The notes under the pieces were generated by a model, which was not told where the DNA came from, made no database searches, and saw only the letters and a program-made list of their open reading frames with translations. Shown here one piece after another: positions 8,716 through 18,600 of a DNA stretch of 64,000 nucleotides. Where the stretch lies: assembly GCA_963711455.1 (NCBI GenBank), contig CAVQEH010000010.1, positions 186,001 to 250,000 on the forward strand, given 5' to 3'. Numbering within the stretch: the first letter of the stretch is position 1; the number at the start of each line of letters is the position of its first letter. A program made the position numbers and the translations under genes. The stretch comes from DATFVA01 sp963711455 (GTDB taxonomy: Bacteria > Bacteroidota > Ignavibacteria > Ignavibacteriales > Ignavibacteriaceae).

Positions 8716-10398
8716 ATGGAAACAAAAAGTGTAAATACGGTCGATATTCTAACTTACCAGGTTCCCCCTGAATGGAGGGAGGGGAACAAAATACACTCTC
8801 TTTATCCTCCGATCCCGCGGAACACAAAAAATATCCGCTTTGATATTTTTGATTTTCAAATGCTCTTTAATGATAAGGAGACAAGGGAACTTATTCGTAC
8901 GGGACAAACAATCGGGTGCTTTTATATTGAGTCGCCGGGAATGCGTTCGCTTCTCCGCCGGCTTGATGTTGAAACTTTTGAAATGCTTACTGCGGCAAGT
9001 TCTGTTATTCGTCCCGGTGTTGCAGAAAGCGGAATGATGCAGGAGTTTATTGCGCGGCATAAAGACCCTTCGCGGAGAAAATATCTTGTCCCTGAAATGG
9101 AAAAGCATTTAGGTGAAACATACGGCGTGATGATTTACCAGGAGGATGTAATAAAAGTTGCCCATCATATTGCCGGCTTAACACTGGAAGAAGCCGACCT
9201 TCTCAGGCGGGCAATGAGCGGAAAGATGCGCTCGCACGAAGCGATGAAACAGATTACAGATAAGTTTTTTGTTTCCTGCCGGGCAAAAGGGCATAGCGAA
9301 GAAATTACAAAAGAGTTGTGGCGGCAGATAGAATCGTTTGCGGGATATTCTTTCTGCAAAGCGCACAGTGCTTCGTTTGCACTTCTCTCCTACCAGGTTG
9401 CATACTTAAAGGCGCACTATCCCGCTGAGTTTATGGCGAATGTTCTTAACAACGGCGGAGGGTTTTATTCATCGGCTGTTTATATATGGGAAGCAAAGAG
9501 AATGGGAATTACAGTTGAGCTTCCATCAATCAACCACAGCAATTATGAATACATTGGTAAAGGAAAAAACATACGTATCGGGTTAATGGCAATAAAAAAT
9601 CTCTCGCACTCTTCAATTGAAATAATTGTTGATGCAAGAAAAAATAACGGTAAATATGTTTCGCTTGCAGATTTTCTCGTAAGAACAAAACTTGCTTACG
9701 AGGAAAGTGCAATATTAATTAAATGCGGTGCAATGGGATGCTTCAGGCAGACCCGTCCTGAGCTTCTCCGCCTGCTCGATATATATATTCACCGCCGGAA
9801 GATTCTCAACCATACTTTCAATGACCTTTTTGTGAATGAAACATTTGCTCTTGAAGAGGAAGTTAAAACAGACATTAACTTCAGCGCTGCAGAAATGTGC
9901 CGGACAGAATACGAAACTTTTAATTATATGGTTACCCGTCATCCTCTTTATTTTTTTAAGGAATATGCAAAGAAATATCATGTCATAAATGCAAAGGATA
10001 AAGAAAAATACCGCGGCAGAAAAATTAAGATGATAGGCTGGTATATGAGCTCCAAAAGAATAAGAACAAAGAAAGGGGACATAATGAAATTTCTTTCACT
10101 CGAAGATTTAACCGGAACTTTTGAAGCGGTGATATTTCCCAAAGTGTATTCCCGCTGCGCAGAGCTTACAATGTCTATGGGTCCTTATCTTGTTGAAGGA
10201 AGGATTGACGCGGAAGACCCGAATAATATTATTGCGGAGAAGCTTGAAGTGCTTTCATCGGTTGCGATAAGGGAAAGTATACAAAAAGACAGTGTTGACC
10301 ACAATTATTACGGTGATGAAGAAAAAATTTCAGAGGAAGATTTTCGTCTCGTTAATTCACTTGGGAAAGAAAAGCTGAGAAGAGCGTACGCAGGGTGA
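8716..10398 (+). pseudogene. DNA polymerase III alpha subunit (DnaE-type, second copy), N-terminal half missing
   Basis: The 560-residue product matches the second half of the accessory DnaE-type alpha subunits found in Bacteroidota (full length about 950-1050 residues). Homology starts near residue 40 (RFDIFDFQMLF) and includes TIGCFYIESPGMRSLLRRL, the fingers segment YGVMIYQEDVIKVAHHIAGL, ADLLRRAMSGKMRS and ESFAGYSFCKAHSASFALLSYQ. A helix-hairpin-helix region follows, and from about residue 440 an OB-fold (GRKIKMIGWYMSSKRI). The PHP domain and the palm with the catalytic aspartates are absent, and no upstream frame supplies them. It therefore cannot polymerise DNA, although the remaining frame is intact and codon use looks normal. 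It may be a recent 5' deletion or a retained non-catalytic fragment. Confidence 0.75.
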
Positions 10399-10407
10399 TG
10401 GAGGGAG

Positions 10408-10455
10408 AACCTTCGGGGTTAATGCTTCGTAATCGATATTCTAACCTCGAAGGTT
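10408..10455. terminator. Bidirectional hairpin between convergent genes
   Basis: AACCTTCGGGGTTA (10408-10421) pairs with TAACCTCGAAGGTT (10442-10455) over 14 positions with one G-T pair. It sits in the 63-base gap between the polymerase remnant and yajQ, which converge on it. A near-identical hairpin occurs at 40435-40480, also between convergent genes. Confidence 0.6.
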
Positions 10456-10461
10456 GCTGCG

Positions 10462-10959
10462 TTATTTCATATTCACATATTGTGTCGGGAAATCGAGATC
10501 GGCATCTTTTATCATTTTAATAACAGCCTGAAGATCATCAATCTTTGGTGCCTGCACTCTTACCTGCTCATCCTGAATTTGCGCGTTCACCTTAAGCTTT
10601 GAGTCCTTAATCATTTTGGTAATCTGCTTTGCATTGTCTTTTGATATTCCGCTTTGAAGGTCGATTACCTGTTTTAATCTTCCGCCTGCAGCAGGTTCGG
10701 GTTCTTTCATTTTTAATGCTTTAATTGAAATCCCCCTGCGTATAAATTTGGTCTGCAGAATATCAATCCCGGCTTTTAAGGAATAATCATCTTTTGTATT
10801 AACAGAAATCTGTTTCTCTTTTTTATTTAAATCCATTGTCGTATTTGAATCCTTCAAATCGTATCTCTGGTGTATCTCCTTTATTGCCTGGTTTATCGCA
10901 TTATCTGCTTCCTGCAGATCAATTTCAGATACAATATCGAAAGAATGATTTTGTGCCAT
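10462..10959 (-). CDS. yajQ: YajQ family nucleotide-binding protein
   Basis: At 165 residues it matches the YajQ/UPF0234 family: N-terminal HSFDIVSEIDLQEADNAINQ, then EIHQRYDLKDSNT, and C-terminal AQIQDEQVRVQAPKIDDLQ. Family members fold as two ferredoxin-like domains; some bind cyclic di-GMP and act as transcription co-factors, but the role in this lineage is unknown. It lies 45 bases downstream of tRNA-Pro on the same strand and could be co-transcribed with it. Confidence 0.93.
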   Translation of the reverse strand: MAQNHSFDIVSEIDLQEADNAINQAIKEIHQRYDLKDSNTTMDLNKKEKQISVNTKDDYSLKAGIDILQTKFIRRGISIKALKMKEPEPAAGGRLKQVIDLQSGISKDNAKQITKMIKDSKLKVNAQIQDEQVRVQAPKIDDLQAVIKMIKDADLDFPTQYVNMK

Positions 10960-11004
10960 TAAATAAACCTTTTACGTAAAACTTACCAGGTTCTAAACAT
11001 CAAG

Positions 11005-11079
11005 TCGGGGTGATAGGATTCGAACCTACGACCTCTTCGTCCCGAACGAAGCGCGCTAACCGGGCTGCGCTACACCCCG
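11005..11079 (-). tRNA. tRNA-Pro (anticodon CGG)
   Basis: On the minus strand the acceptor arm CGGGGTG pairs with CACCCCG, and the discriminator base is A. The C1-G72 pair and A73 are proline identity features. The anticodon arm is CTTCG-TTCGGGA-CGAAG, giving CGG with G at position 37. The T arm holds GGTTCGAATCC. The 3' CCA is not encoded. Confidence 0.95.
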
Positions 11080-11215
11080 AATCAAGTGTTCAAAAATAAA
11101 TTCTTTACGATCAAATTCCAAAATTAAATGATATATAAGTTTTTATTTTAATCAGTATAGTTCTTCCCTTTACTTTTCTCATTAATTCTTTTAAGTTTTG
11201 ATCACTTAATTAAAA

Positions 11216-11248
11216 ACCTTTAAATCTATCCGGAGAGGTGGAGAAGGA
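11216..11248 (+). promoter_or_regulatory. PyrR-binding RNA element in the pyr leader
   Basis: The leader contains CCTTTAA, then ATCCGGAGAGGTGGAGAAGG. This matches the known PyrR binding loop of Firmicute pyr operons, whose core is close to UCC-N-GAGAGG-Y-NNGAGAAGG, with the outer CCTT and AAGG able to pair. It lies about 70 bases before pyrR, which encodes the protein that binds this motif. In Bacillus, PyrR with UMP stabilises this hairpin and thereby favours the downstream terminator; the same logic is inferred here. Confidence 0.75.
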
Positions 11249-11323
11249 ATGAAAATCAAAATATTAAAAGTTAATAAAGGTAACCTCCAAGGAGTTTTTC
11301 CAAGGAGGATTTTTTATATATGA
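11249..11323 (+). CDS. Candidate 24-residue pyr leader peptide
   Basis: ATG 11249 follows GGAG (11240-11243) at 5 bases and opens a 24-codon frame beginning MKIKILKVNK. Its TGA (11321-11323) overlaps the pyrR ATG as ATGA, the arrangement used for translational coupling throughout this genome. The ribosome-binding site of the leader lies inside the PyrR-binding hairpin, so bound PyrR would block its translation. The codons show no pyrimidine-specific bias that I can see. It could be chance. Confidence 0.4.
   Translation: MKIKILKVNKGNLQGVFPRRIFYI
11284..11315 (+). terminator. Attenuator or RBS-sequestering hairpin before pyrR
   Basis: CCTCCaaGGA (11284-11293) can fold onto TCCaaGGAGG (11299-11308), with CCTCC pairing GGAGG; six T follow (11310-11315). 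The GGAGG is also the ribosome-binding site of pyrR, 11 bases before its ATG, so the hairpin could act by terminating transcription, by hiding the site, or both. The GAGGT in the PyrR loop could pair with ACCTC of the left arm as an antiterminator. Confidence 0.6.
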
Positions 11324-11865
11324 ATGTAAAAGCAAAAGTAGTAGACCAGGAAAGCCTTAACAGGGTAATAACCAGGATAGCTCACGAAATTCTGGAAAGA
11401 AATAAAGGCACGAAGAACCTCGTTATAATTGGTATGAAAACCAGGGGCGAGTTCCTTGCAAAAAGAGTTTTTGAAAAAATAAAACAAATTGAAAATATTG
11501 ATCTGCCGCTTGGCGTTCTCGATGTAACACTTTACCGTGATGATTTCCGTACGAGGCTGAAGCAGCCCCAGGTTTCTGTTTCTGATATCACTTTCGATAT
11601 AAATGAAAAAAATGTTGTGCTGGTTGATGATGTACTTTACACGGGTCGTACTGTAAGATCCGCATTGAATGCACTAATGGATTTCGGCAGACCGGCTTCT
11701 ATTCAATTGTTCGTACTTGTGGATCGCGGGCACAGGGAATTGCCCATCAGGGCAGACTATGTTGGTAAAAATATTCCAACTGCTCCATCAGAAGAAATTA
11801 AAGTAAAAATGCAGGAGATAGATGGTGAGGATGCAATCTATCTTGTTGAAACCAAAGAAGGATAA
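11320..11865 (+). CDS. pyrR: PyrR, pyr operon regulator / uracil phosphoribosyltransferase
   Basis: PyrR is a PRPP-binding protein that binds pyr leader RNA in response to uridine nucleotides and in many species also has weak uracil phosphoribosyltransferase activity. The PRPP motif VVLVDDVLYTGRTVRSALNAL is near residue 98, the LPLGVLDVTLYRDDF segment near 60 and VLVDRGHRELPIRADYVGKN near 133; the length of 181 is normal. It starts the pyrR-pyrB-pyrC operon, with pyrB 8 bases later. The leader contains a matching PyrR element, so autoregulation is likely. Confidence 0.95.
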   Translation: MNVKAKVVDQESLNRVITRIAHEILERNKGTKNLVIIGMKTRGEFLAKRVFEKIKQIENIDLPLGVLDVTLYRDDFRTRLKQPQVSVSDITFDINEKNVVLVDDVLYTGRTVRSALNALMDFGRPASIQLFVLVDRGHRELPIRADYVGKNIPTAPSEEIKVKMQEIDGEDAIYLVETKEG

Positions 11866-11873
11866 TTAAATAA

Positions 11874-12794
11874 ATGGCGTTATCTGGCAGACATTTGCTC
11901 GGTTTACAATCGGCTCCAAAAGAGGATATTCAACTAATACTTGATACAGCGACTACTTTTCGTGAAGTGCTGGAACGACCGATTAAAAAAGTTCCCACTT
12001 TACAGGGTAAAACAATTGTAAATCTTTTTTTTGAAAATTCCACGCGGACAAGAATTTCTTTTGAGCTTGCTGAAAAAAGGCTTTCGGCAGACAGTGTGAA
12101 TTTCTCTGTTTCAGGAAGCAGCGTTAGCAAGGGCGAAACTTTTAAAGATACAATGAAAAATATTGAAGCCATGAAAGTCGATATGGTTGTCGTAAGACAT
12201 TCGGCTGCCGGTACTCCCTTGTTTCTTACTAAAATCTGCGATGCAAATATTATTAATGCAGGCGATGGAATTCATGAACATCCGACCCAGGCTTTGCTTG
12301 ATATGTATTCAATAAGAGAAAAGCTTGGAAGACTTGAAGGTATTAAAGTATGCATAGTGGGAGATGTTGCTCACAGCCGCGTGGCCTTGTCTAACATTTA
12401 TGGATTGAAAACAATGGGAGCGGAAGTTTCTGTCTGCGGTCCTTCAACAATGATTCCTAAATTTATGGAGGAGCTGGGAGTAAAAGTAATATACAATATT
12501 GATGAAGCAATTCAGGAAAATGACGTCTTAAATATTTTAAGAATTCAGCTTGAAAGAAAAGCAAGAGAATATTTCCCATCGATAAGAGAATATTCAAAAT
12601 ATTATGGTATAACAACCGAGAGGCTTGAAAAGAATGGTAAAGATGTTCTTATCCTCCATCCTGGTCCAATTAACCGTGGAGTAGAAATATCTTCTGAAGT
12701 AGCAGATGGAATGCACCAGATAATTCTTAAGCAGGTAACAAATGGTGTTGCAGTAAGAATGGCAGTACTTTACCTGCTTGGCACTTTAAATTAA
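11874..12794 (+). CDS. pyrB: Aspartate carbamoyltransferase catalytic subunit
   Basis: Catalyses carbamoyl phosphate plus aspartate to N-carbamoyl-aspartate, the committed step of UMP synthesis. The carbamoyl-phosphate site FFENSTRTRISFE lies near residue 50. HEHPTQALLDMYS is near 138, the VGDVAHSRVALSN segment near 162 and HPGPINRGVEI near 262. At 306 residues it is a typical catalytic chain. No pyrI regulatory chain is present, so control at the enzyme level is probably absent and control by PyrR more important. Confidence 0.97.
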   Translation: MALSGRHLLGLQSAPKEDIQLILDTATTFREVLERPIKKVPTLQGKTIVNLFFENSTRTRISFELAEKRLSADSVNFSVSGSSVSKGETFKDTMKNIEAMKVDMVVVRHSAAGTPLFLTKICDANIINAGDGIHEHPTQALLDMYSIREKLGRLEGIKVCIVGDVAHSRVALSNIYGLKTMGAEVSVCGPSTMIPKFMEELGVKVIYNIDEAIQENDVLNILRIQLERKAREYFPSIREYSKYYGITTERLEKNGKDVLILHPGPINRGVEISSEVADGMHQIILKQVTNGVAVRMAVLYLLGTLN

Positions 12795-12803
12795 GAGGAG
12801 CAA

Positions 12804-14096
12804 ATGAAAATCATCTTAAAGAATATTAATCTTTTAAATCCTGATCAGGGACTAAATGAAAAAGGAACAGATCTATTAATCACTGATGGAAAAATATCTA
12901 AGATCGGTAAAATTTCTGAAGCCGGCGATGCGAAGGTTTATGATTTAACAGGTAAATATGCAGTGCCCGGATTATTCGATATGCATGTTCATTTACGCGA
13001 ACCGGGAAGAGAAGATGAGGAAACTGTAGTAACCGGATGTAATGCAGCAGCCAGTGGAGGTTTTACCGGAATCGCTTGCATGCCGAATACTGAACCTGCC
13101 ATTGATTCTGCAGAAGTTGTAACACTGATAAAGGAAAAAGCTATTAATCATCTTGTAGATGTTCATCCTATAGGTGCAGCTACATTAGGAAGAAAAGGGG
13201 AGATAATTTCTCCTATGGCGGAACTGGTTGAAGCCGGCGCAGTAGGATTTTCAGATGACGGTGTTGCAATTAAAACCTCTGCGATGTTAAGAAGATCTTT
13301 GGAATATTCGGGTATGTTTAACACTCCCGTAATTGAACATTGTGAAGATGAATCACTCACAGGCGGAGCAATGAATGAAGGAATAAATTCTACAATTTTA
13401 GGATTACCACCCGTTCCCTCTGTTTCGGAAGACATAATAGTAAGTCGTGATATACTTATGGCTGAATATACCGGAGGTAAAATTCATATAGCTCATATCA
13501 GTACAAAAAAATCTGTTGAGATGGTTAGAGAAGCAAAGAAAAAAGGAATAAAGGTAACAGCAGAAGTCACTCCGCACCATTTTACTTTAACTGATGACGC
13601 TGTTAAAACATATGATACAAATGTTAAAATGAGTCCGCCGCTGAGAACTCAGTCTGATGTTGAAGCAATTCACAAAGGATTGAAAGACGGAACGATAGAT
13701 TGTATTGCAAGCGATCATGCGCCTCATTCACCTGAAGAAAAAGAAGCTGAGTTTGAATTCGCGCCCAACGGAATTCTTGGTCTTGAAACAGAAGTGGGTT
13801 TAGCATTATCTGAACTTTATGCTAAAAGAATATTATCACTCGAACAGTTAATTGAAAAGATGGCAATAAATCCAAGAAGAATATTAAACATTCCTGTCCC
13901 CAAATTTGAAGAAGGTGAAACTGCTAATCTAACTATACTTGATGTTGATACTGTCTGGACAGTAAATATTAACAGGTTTAAAAGCAAATCCCATAATTCA
14001 CCATTTGATAAAAGGCTTATGACGGGAAAAGCGGTCGGGGTAATTAATAATGGGAAAATGTATTTGACTGAAAGCGGATCTTTCGAAAAAATTTAA
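12804..14096 (+). CDS. pyrC: Dihydroorotase
   Basis: Zinc-dependent amidohydrolase that cyclises carbamoyl-aspartate to dihydroorotate. It shows the metal-binding DMHVHLREPGREDEET near residue 59, GFTGIACMPNTEPAID near 90, IEHCEDE near 178, and IASDHAPHSPEEKE near 300. The 430-residue length fits the type I (multi-domain) class. It is preceded by GAGGAG (12795-12800) and lies 9 bases after pyrB, completing the operon. Confidence 0.97.
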   Translation: MKIILKNINLLNPDQGLNEKGTDLLITDGKISKIGKISEAGDAKVYDLTGKYAVPGLFDMHVHLREPGREDEETVVTGCNAAASGGFTGIACMPNTEPAIDSAEVVTLIKEKAINHLVDVHPIGAATLGRKGEIISPMAELVEAGAVGFSDDGVAIKTSAMLRRSLEYSGMFNTPVIEHCEDESLTGGAMNEGINSTILGLPPVPSVSEDIIVSRDILMAEYTGGKIHIAHISTKKSVEMVREAKKKGIKVTAEVTPHHFTLTDDAVKTYDTNVKMSPPLRTQSDVEAIHKGLKDGTIDCIASDHAPHSPEEKEAEFEFAPNGILGLETEVGLALSELYAKRILSLEQLIEKMAINPRRILNIPVPKFEEGETANLTILDVDTVWTVNINRFKSKSHNSPFDKRLMTGKAVGVINNGKMYLTESGSFEKI

Positions 14097-14266
14097 TCAG
14101 AAATTCATCTAAATGATGGTTCAGGTTATTTTAATTCATTGTACTTACCTGTATTAAATACTATACAACTCATACCTATAAATCTTTCTAAAATCAATTA
14201 AATTCCACTTTTATTCGTGGCATCTATCTTGGTTAATTGTTATCGTAAAATATCAGGACAAACGCC

Positions 14267-15097
14267 ATGAAAAAAATGATTTATTACCCGTTTATACTTT
14301 TAATCTCTTTTATTCTTTACTCGTGTGGAGTAAATGACTCGATTCATATGATTGACAATACTCCTCCTGCACCTCCAACAGGAATAACAGTTCTTAATGG
14401 TGACAACCGCGTGGACCTCACCTGGAATAATAATTATGAAAGTGACCTTGCCGGCTACAATGTTTATCATGCCTCCAGTTATAACGGAAAGTATACATTA
14501 ATTGGTTCAACAAGTGATAACTATTTTATCGATGATGAAGCATCTAACGGAACAACCTACTATTATGCTGTAACTGCTTACGATTATAACGGAAATGAAA
14601 GTGATCTAAGCTATGATGTAATTTATTCCACTCCCCGTCCGGAAGGATTTAACCAGGCAATTTTTGATTTTCGCCGTTTCCCGGGTTCATCAGGATACAC
14701 ATTTAATGACTACAGTGTCGTTTCTTATGATGACTCAACAACCGATTTTTTCTTTGGAATTTATGGCGGTGTAGATTCAATAATGGTTTGGGATGATACC
14801 AATATCATGGATATGGGACCAACTCAGGACATTTACGATATTCCTTATGCTCCGACATCCGGTTGGGGTTCTGCAATTAGTGTAGTTGCTATTCCGGGAC
14901 ACACATATGCTATTTGGACATGGGACAACTACTATGCGAAAGTAAGGATTTCAAGTATTACATCTAACAGACTGGTTTTTGACTGGGCGTTCCAAACGGA
15001 TAAAGGAAATAGACAGCTTAAACCGAGAACCGTACCGGCTGAAAGGAAGACATTAAGCAGGCCTCATTTTGAAAATACAGCATTAGCTACTGAATAA
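14267..15097 (+). CDS. Lipoprotein with a fibronectin type III domain
   Basis: The N-terminus is a lipoprotein signal (hydrophobic stretch then ILYSC, Cys at about residue 20). Residues 33-125 form an FN3 domain with the typical PPAPPTGITVLNGDNRVDLTW, YNVYHA and YYYAVTAYDYNGNES segments. The remaining 150 residues are beta-rich with aromatic residues and no family I recognise. It is probably an outer-membrane or periplasmic binding lipoprotein. It stands alone with a 170-base upstream gap. Confidence 0.8.
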   Translation: MKKMIYYPFILLISFILYSCGVNDSIHMIDNTPPAPPTGITVLNGDNRVDLTWNNNYESDLAGYNVYHASSYNGKYTLIGSTSDNYFIDDEASNGTTYYYAVTAYDYNGNESDLSYDVIYSTPRPEGFNQAIFDFRRFPGSSGYTFNDYSVVSYDDSTTDFFFGIYGGVDSIMVWDDTNIMDMGPTQDIYDIPYAPTSGWGSAISVVAIPGHTYAIWTWDNYYAKVRISSITSNRLVFDWAFQTDKGNRQLKPRTVPAERKTLSRPHFENTALATE

Positions 15098-15172
15098 TGC
15101 AAATTAAGTTCAGGCAGTATAAGGATTTTATAGATTTACTTTGGAAGTTTGATTAAATTGCGGCTTATTAAA

Positions 15173-15619
15173 ATGAAGAAAAGTTTTTACATAATATTAA
15201 GCCTGTTCTGCCTGAACTTGTTTAATTACTCTTATGGACAGCAGAATTTTAAATCGAGAGACAATAAGAATTATCAGAACGAATGCTCAAAAGTATTTTC
15301 TGATATAAGCGAGGGAATTGCAAACCAGAATGTTGAAGCTGTTGCCAGGTACTTTTCTTCACAAACCTATTTAAGTTTATCAAACGGAATTAGTGGTTAT
15401 TACAGTTCAAACCAGGCATATTATGTACTAGAGGATTTCTTTAAAATTTACACAGTAACTGCTTTCAGGTTTAATAATGTTCAAACTGATTCAAATAATC
15501 CTTATGCCACCGGGGAATACCAGTTTGATTACCGGGGGCAAAAAGATATTGCTCAGGTTTACATTTCCTTGAAGAAAGCAGGGAAAAACTGGAAGATTAC
15601 ACAGATAACAATTAATTGA
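15173..15619 (+). CDS. Secreted NTF2-like protein of the DUF4783 type
   Basis: A 148-residue protein with a signal peptide (KKSFYIILSLFCLNLFNYSYG) and a small alpha/beta domain. The pattern, SKVFSDISEGIANQNVEAVARYFS followed by a beta hairpin and GKNWKITQITIN at the end, fits the NTF2-like DUF4783 family of Bacteroidota. Function unknown. I use ATG 15173 rather than the upstream TTG 15149 because it gives a standard signal peptide. The stop overlaps the start of the histidine kinase (TGATG). Confidence 0.75.
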   Translation: MKKSFYIILSLFCLNLFNYSYGQQNFKSRDNKNYQNECSKVFSDISEGIANQNVEAVARYFSSQTYLSLSNGISGYYSSNQAYYVLEDFFKIYTVTAFRFNNVQTDSNNPYATGEYQFDYRGQKDIAQVYISLKKAGKNWKITQITIN

Positions 15620-18600
15620 TGCCAAAAATTTTTAAAATCTTCGAAGGCGATAGGAAGTACTTTGCTATCGTCTTTTTTATTTTACTTCTTATCCTGGTTT
15701 CCGGTGTTTTAACTCCCGTATATATTCAATATACTGAAAATGACTGGTCTGAAGAATTAACCGAAAAAATACAGGATATAGAGTCCACAGTTAATTCAAT
15801 TTTAAAGCAAAAAGAAGACAGTCTTCTATCGACTTCGCTTACCTTAAGAAAAAATTTAAAAACAATATTAAGCCCGCGTAATTCTTCTTACGGTTCATTA
15901 ATAAATCTTGTTAATGAAGATGTTTACAATGATTATTCAGTAGAAATTATTGCTCCGAACGGGAAGATGATCGCCTGGAACAATTCAATTGCAGTTAAGC
16001 AGGAAGAGGTTTTTCCGTTAAGTTATCCTTTAGGCGAAACCCATTTTTATCCCGGTGACCTGGTAACCTATTTGACAGTCACTGATTCTGTGAGAATTGA
16101 AAATGATTTGTTTTACTTCCTTGTCAGTCTTCCAATCGAAAAGGATTATTCGCTTCAAAATCAGTATTATGAAGAGCTCAATTTTACAAAACAAATTTCA
16201 GAACAATTTTTAACGCAGTTCAAGGTAAACTACAATCCATTCACACCTGAATCTAATGACGGCAGAAAATATTCATTTGAGCTTTTAAATAACGCAGGGA
16301 AAAAAATAGGCTCTGTAAGTTTCTTCAAGCCGGCGCTTGATACTCACATAAATTCTATTCAGCATCAGACAAACGAATTTCAATCCATACTTCTTGTATT
16401 AGCTTTTTTCTTTATAGTATATGGATTCAGGAAAGAATTTAAAGCAGTTAAATACCGTTCTGTAAGATTAATGATTTTTATATTTTACTGTATTCTCTTC
16501 AGATCAGTAATATTCCTTGTTGGATTTCCATCTAATTTGCTTAATGGCTCTATTGTAGATCCGGCAAATTTTTCATCTGCATTTGCCTGGGGTATAGTAA
16601 AATCTCCTGTAGAACTAATAATTTCTTCTTTGTTCATACTTGTAATAAGCATACGTGCTTATTTATATGTAATTAGTTTTATTAAAGACCCGGCTTCTGT
16701 TAAATACAGAAAGTATACATTCTTTGCAGCTTTATTTGTTCCCATCGTAGTAATTTTCTTCACTACTTTCCGGGGTTTGTTCGCCTCAATTAAAAGTGTG
16801 ATTTTCGATTCAACTCTCAGGTATTTCCAGGAAGCCAATCTCATCCCCGATTTTATTTTTCTTGTAATGAATTTTGCAATATTGATGATCGGTCTCTCAA
16901 TTATTCTTTTTCTTCTCTCATATTTCCTTTTGCTTTTTTATACCGTCCCTGAAGAAGATGAACAAAAAAGCAGAGTACTGTTTTTTATCAGTTTCATAGT
17001 CTTTGAGTTTACAGGCTTTCTTTTTATTTATCTTCAGCGTGAGCCCTTAATAAACTATACATTGAGTTTTGTTTTTATCTTTCTTGTTTTCCTTGTTCTT
17101 TACTATATAATTTTCAGAAAATTAACTTCACTTTATAATTTTATTTATGCAACACTGGCAGCTTCAATTATTACTGTTACTCTCTTAAATTTTTTCAATC
17201 TTCAGCTTGAAAAGGAATCATTAAAAACGAGCGCACTGGAAATAAACCGCCCTGATGATAATCTTCTTCGTTTTCTTTTAAATGAAACCCTTACCGGTGC
17301 GGTCAGGAATAATGAAGTTACAAATTCTTTTTACATGATGAATACAAATTATAATTCTGTTGCTTTCATTATCTGGAGCAATAGTTCACTTCAACGTGAA
17401 TCAATTAATTCGGCAGTAATGGTTTATGATAAAGATATGAAACAGGTTGGCAGGTTTAGCATTGGTATAAGGCGTGATTTTAAACTTCCCGCGGAACTGA
17501 ATAATTATACCGGGAATGATGTAAAGATAGTTGAAGAGGCAAGTGATAGTAATTCATCGGAAAATATTTTTGCAGGCATTATTCCTGTTAAAGAAAGAGG
17601 GATAGTTTCCGGCTACATTGCCGCCGTTTTAAATTTTACACTTCAGAACTGGGGTGCGAGGAATATTCCCGATTTTCTTGAGTCAAAGAAAAACATTATT
17701 AATTCTGTCCTTGATTTACGGCAGCTAAAAATTTTCAAATTTAAAAATTCCAAGCTTACGCAGGTCTATGGTGATATTTATCCTTCACGCGATCAGTACG
17801 AGCCGATTGTAAATGCAAAATTCTCACCGGATAATGAAGCCTGGATGACTGTAAGTCTTAACGGTGAAAATTATCTTACGTATGTTCTTAAAACTGATGA
17901 GAATGGAAATAATATTATTACTTCTGTTTCACTTGTTGAGAAACATATTTCCTGGAACCTTTTCAATTTCTTCAAAATATTTTTAGTCCACAGTATTTTT
18001 ATACTTATTCTGTTTTTAATATTCTTTATAATTAATCTTTCGGAATTCAGGTACAGTTTCAGAACTCAATTGCTGATCGCTTTCCTGCTTATTTCCATCA
18101 TCCCAGTTATAATTCTGGCTATTTATAACCGGCAGATAGTGGAAGACAGAAGTCAATCTGCTGTATTTAATGAATTAAACGAGCGGTCGATTTACATCGA
18201 AAATCACGTTCGTGCGCAGATGGAGAGCGACAAACAAAAATCTATTCAGCAGGTTTTTGAAAATGTCGGCAGGGATCTGAGAATTGCGTTTTCTGTTTAC
18301 GATAATACTAACCAGATCTATAGCTCGAGGGATCAGTTTTATGCATCCGGATTGTTTGATAAAAAACTGGATTCGGATGTTTACTATCATCTAAATTACC
18401 TGAGTTACAGGGAATATCTTACAGAGGAAAAGATTGAGGATTATACATACGATTCATTCTATAAAAAAATATCGATAGACGGAAATGACCTGATAATAGG
18501 GGTTAACGACGCATTTAATAAAGTTCATCTCGGGTTTTCTCCCATTGATGTAGATGTTTTTCTTTTTGGAATATATTCATTTGCAACAATTTTAATAATA

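Noticed and set aside
8525..8734. Open frame of 69 codons before the polymerase remnant
   Set aside because: Composition is simple-sequence (GGAGACGGAGATACGG, CATCACCC runs), with no domain and no ribosome-binding site.
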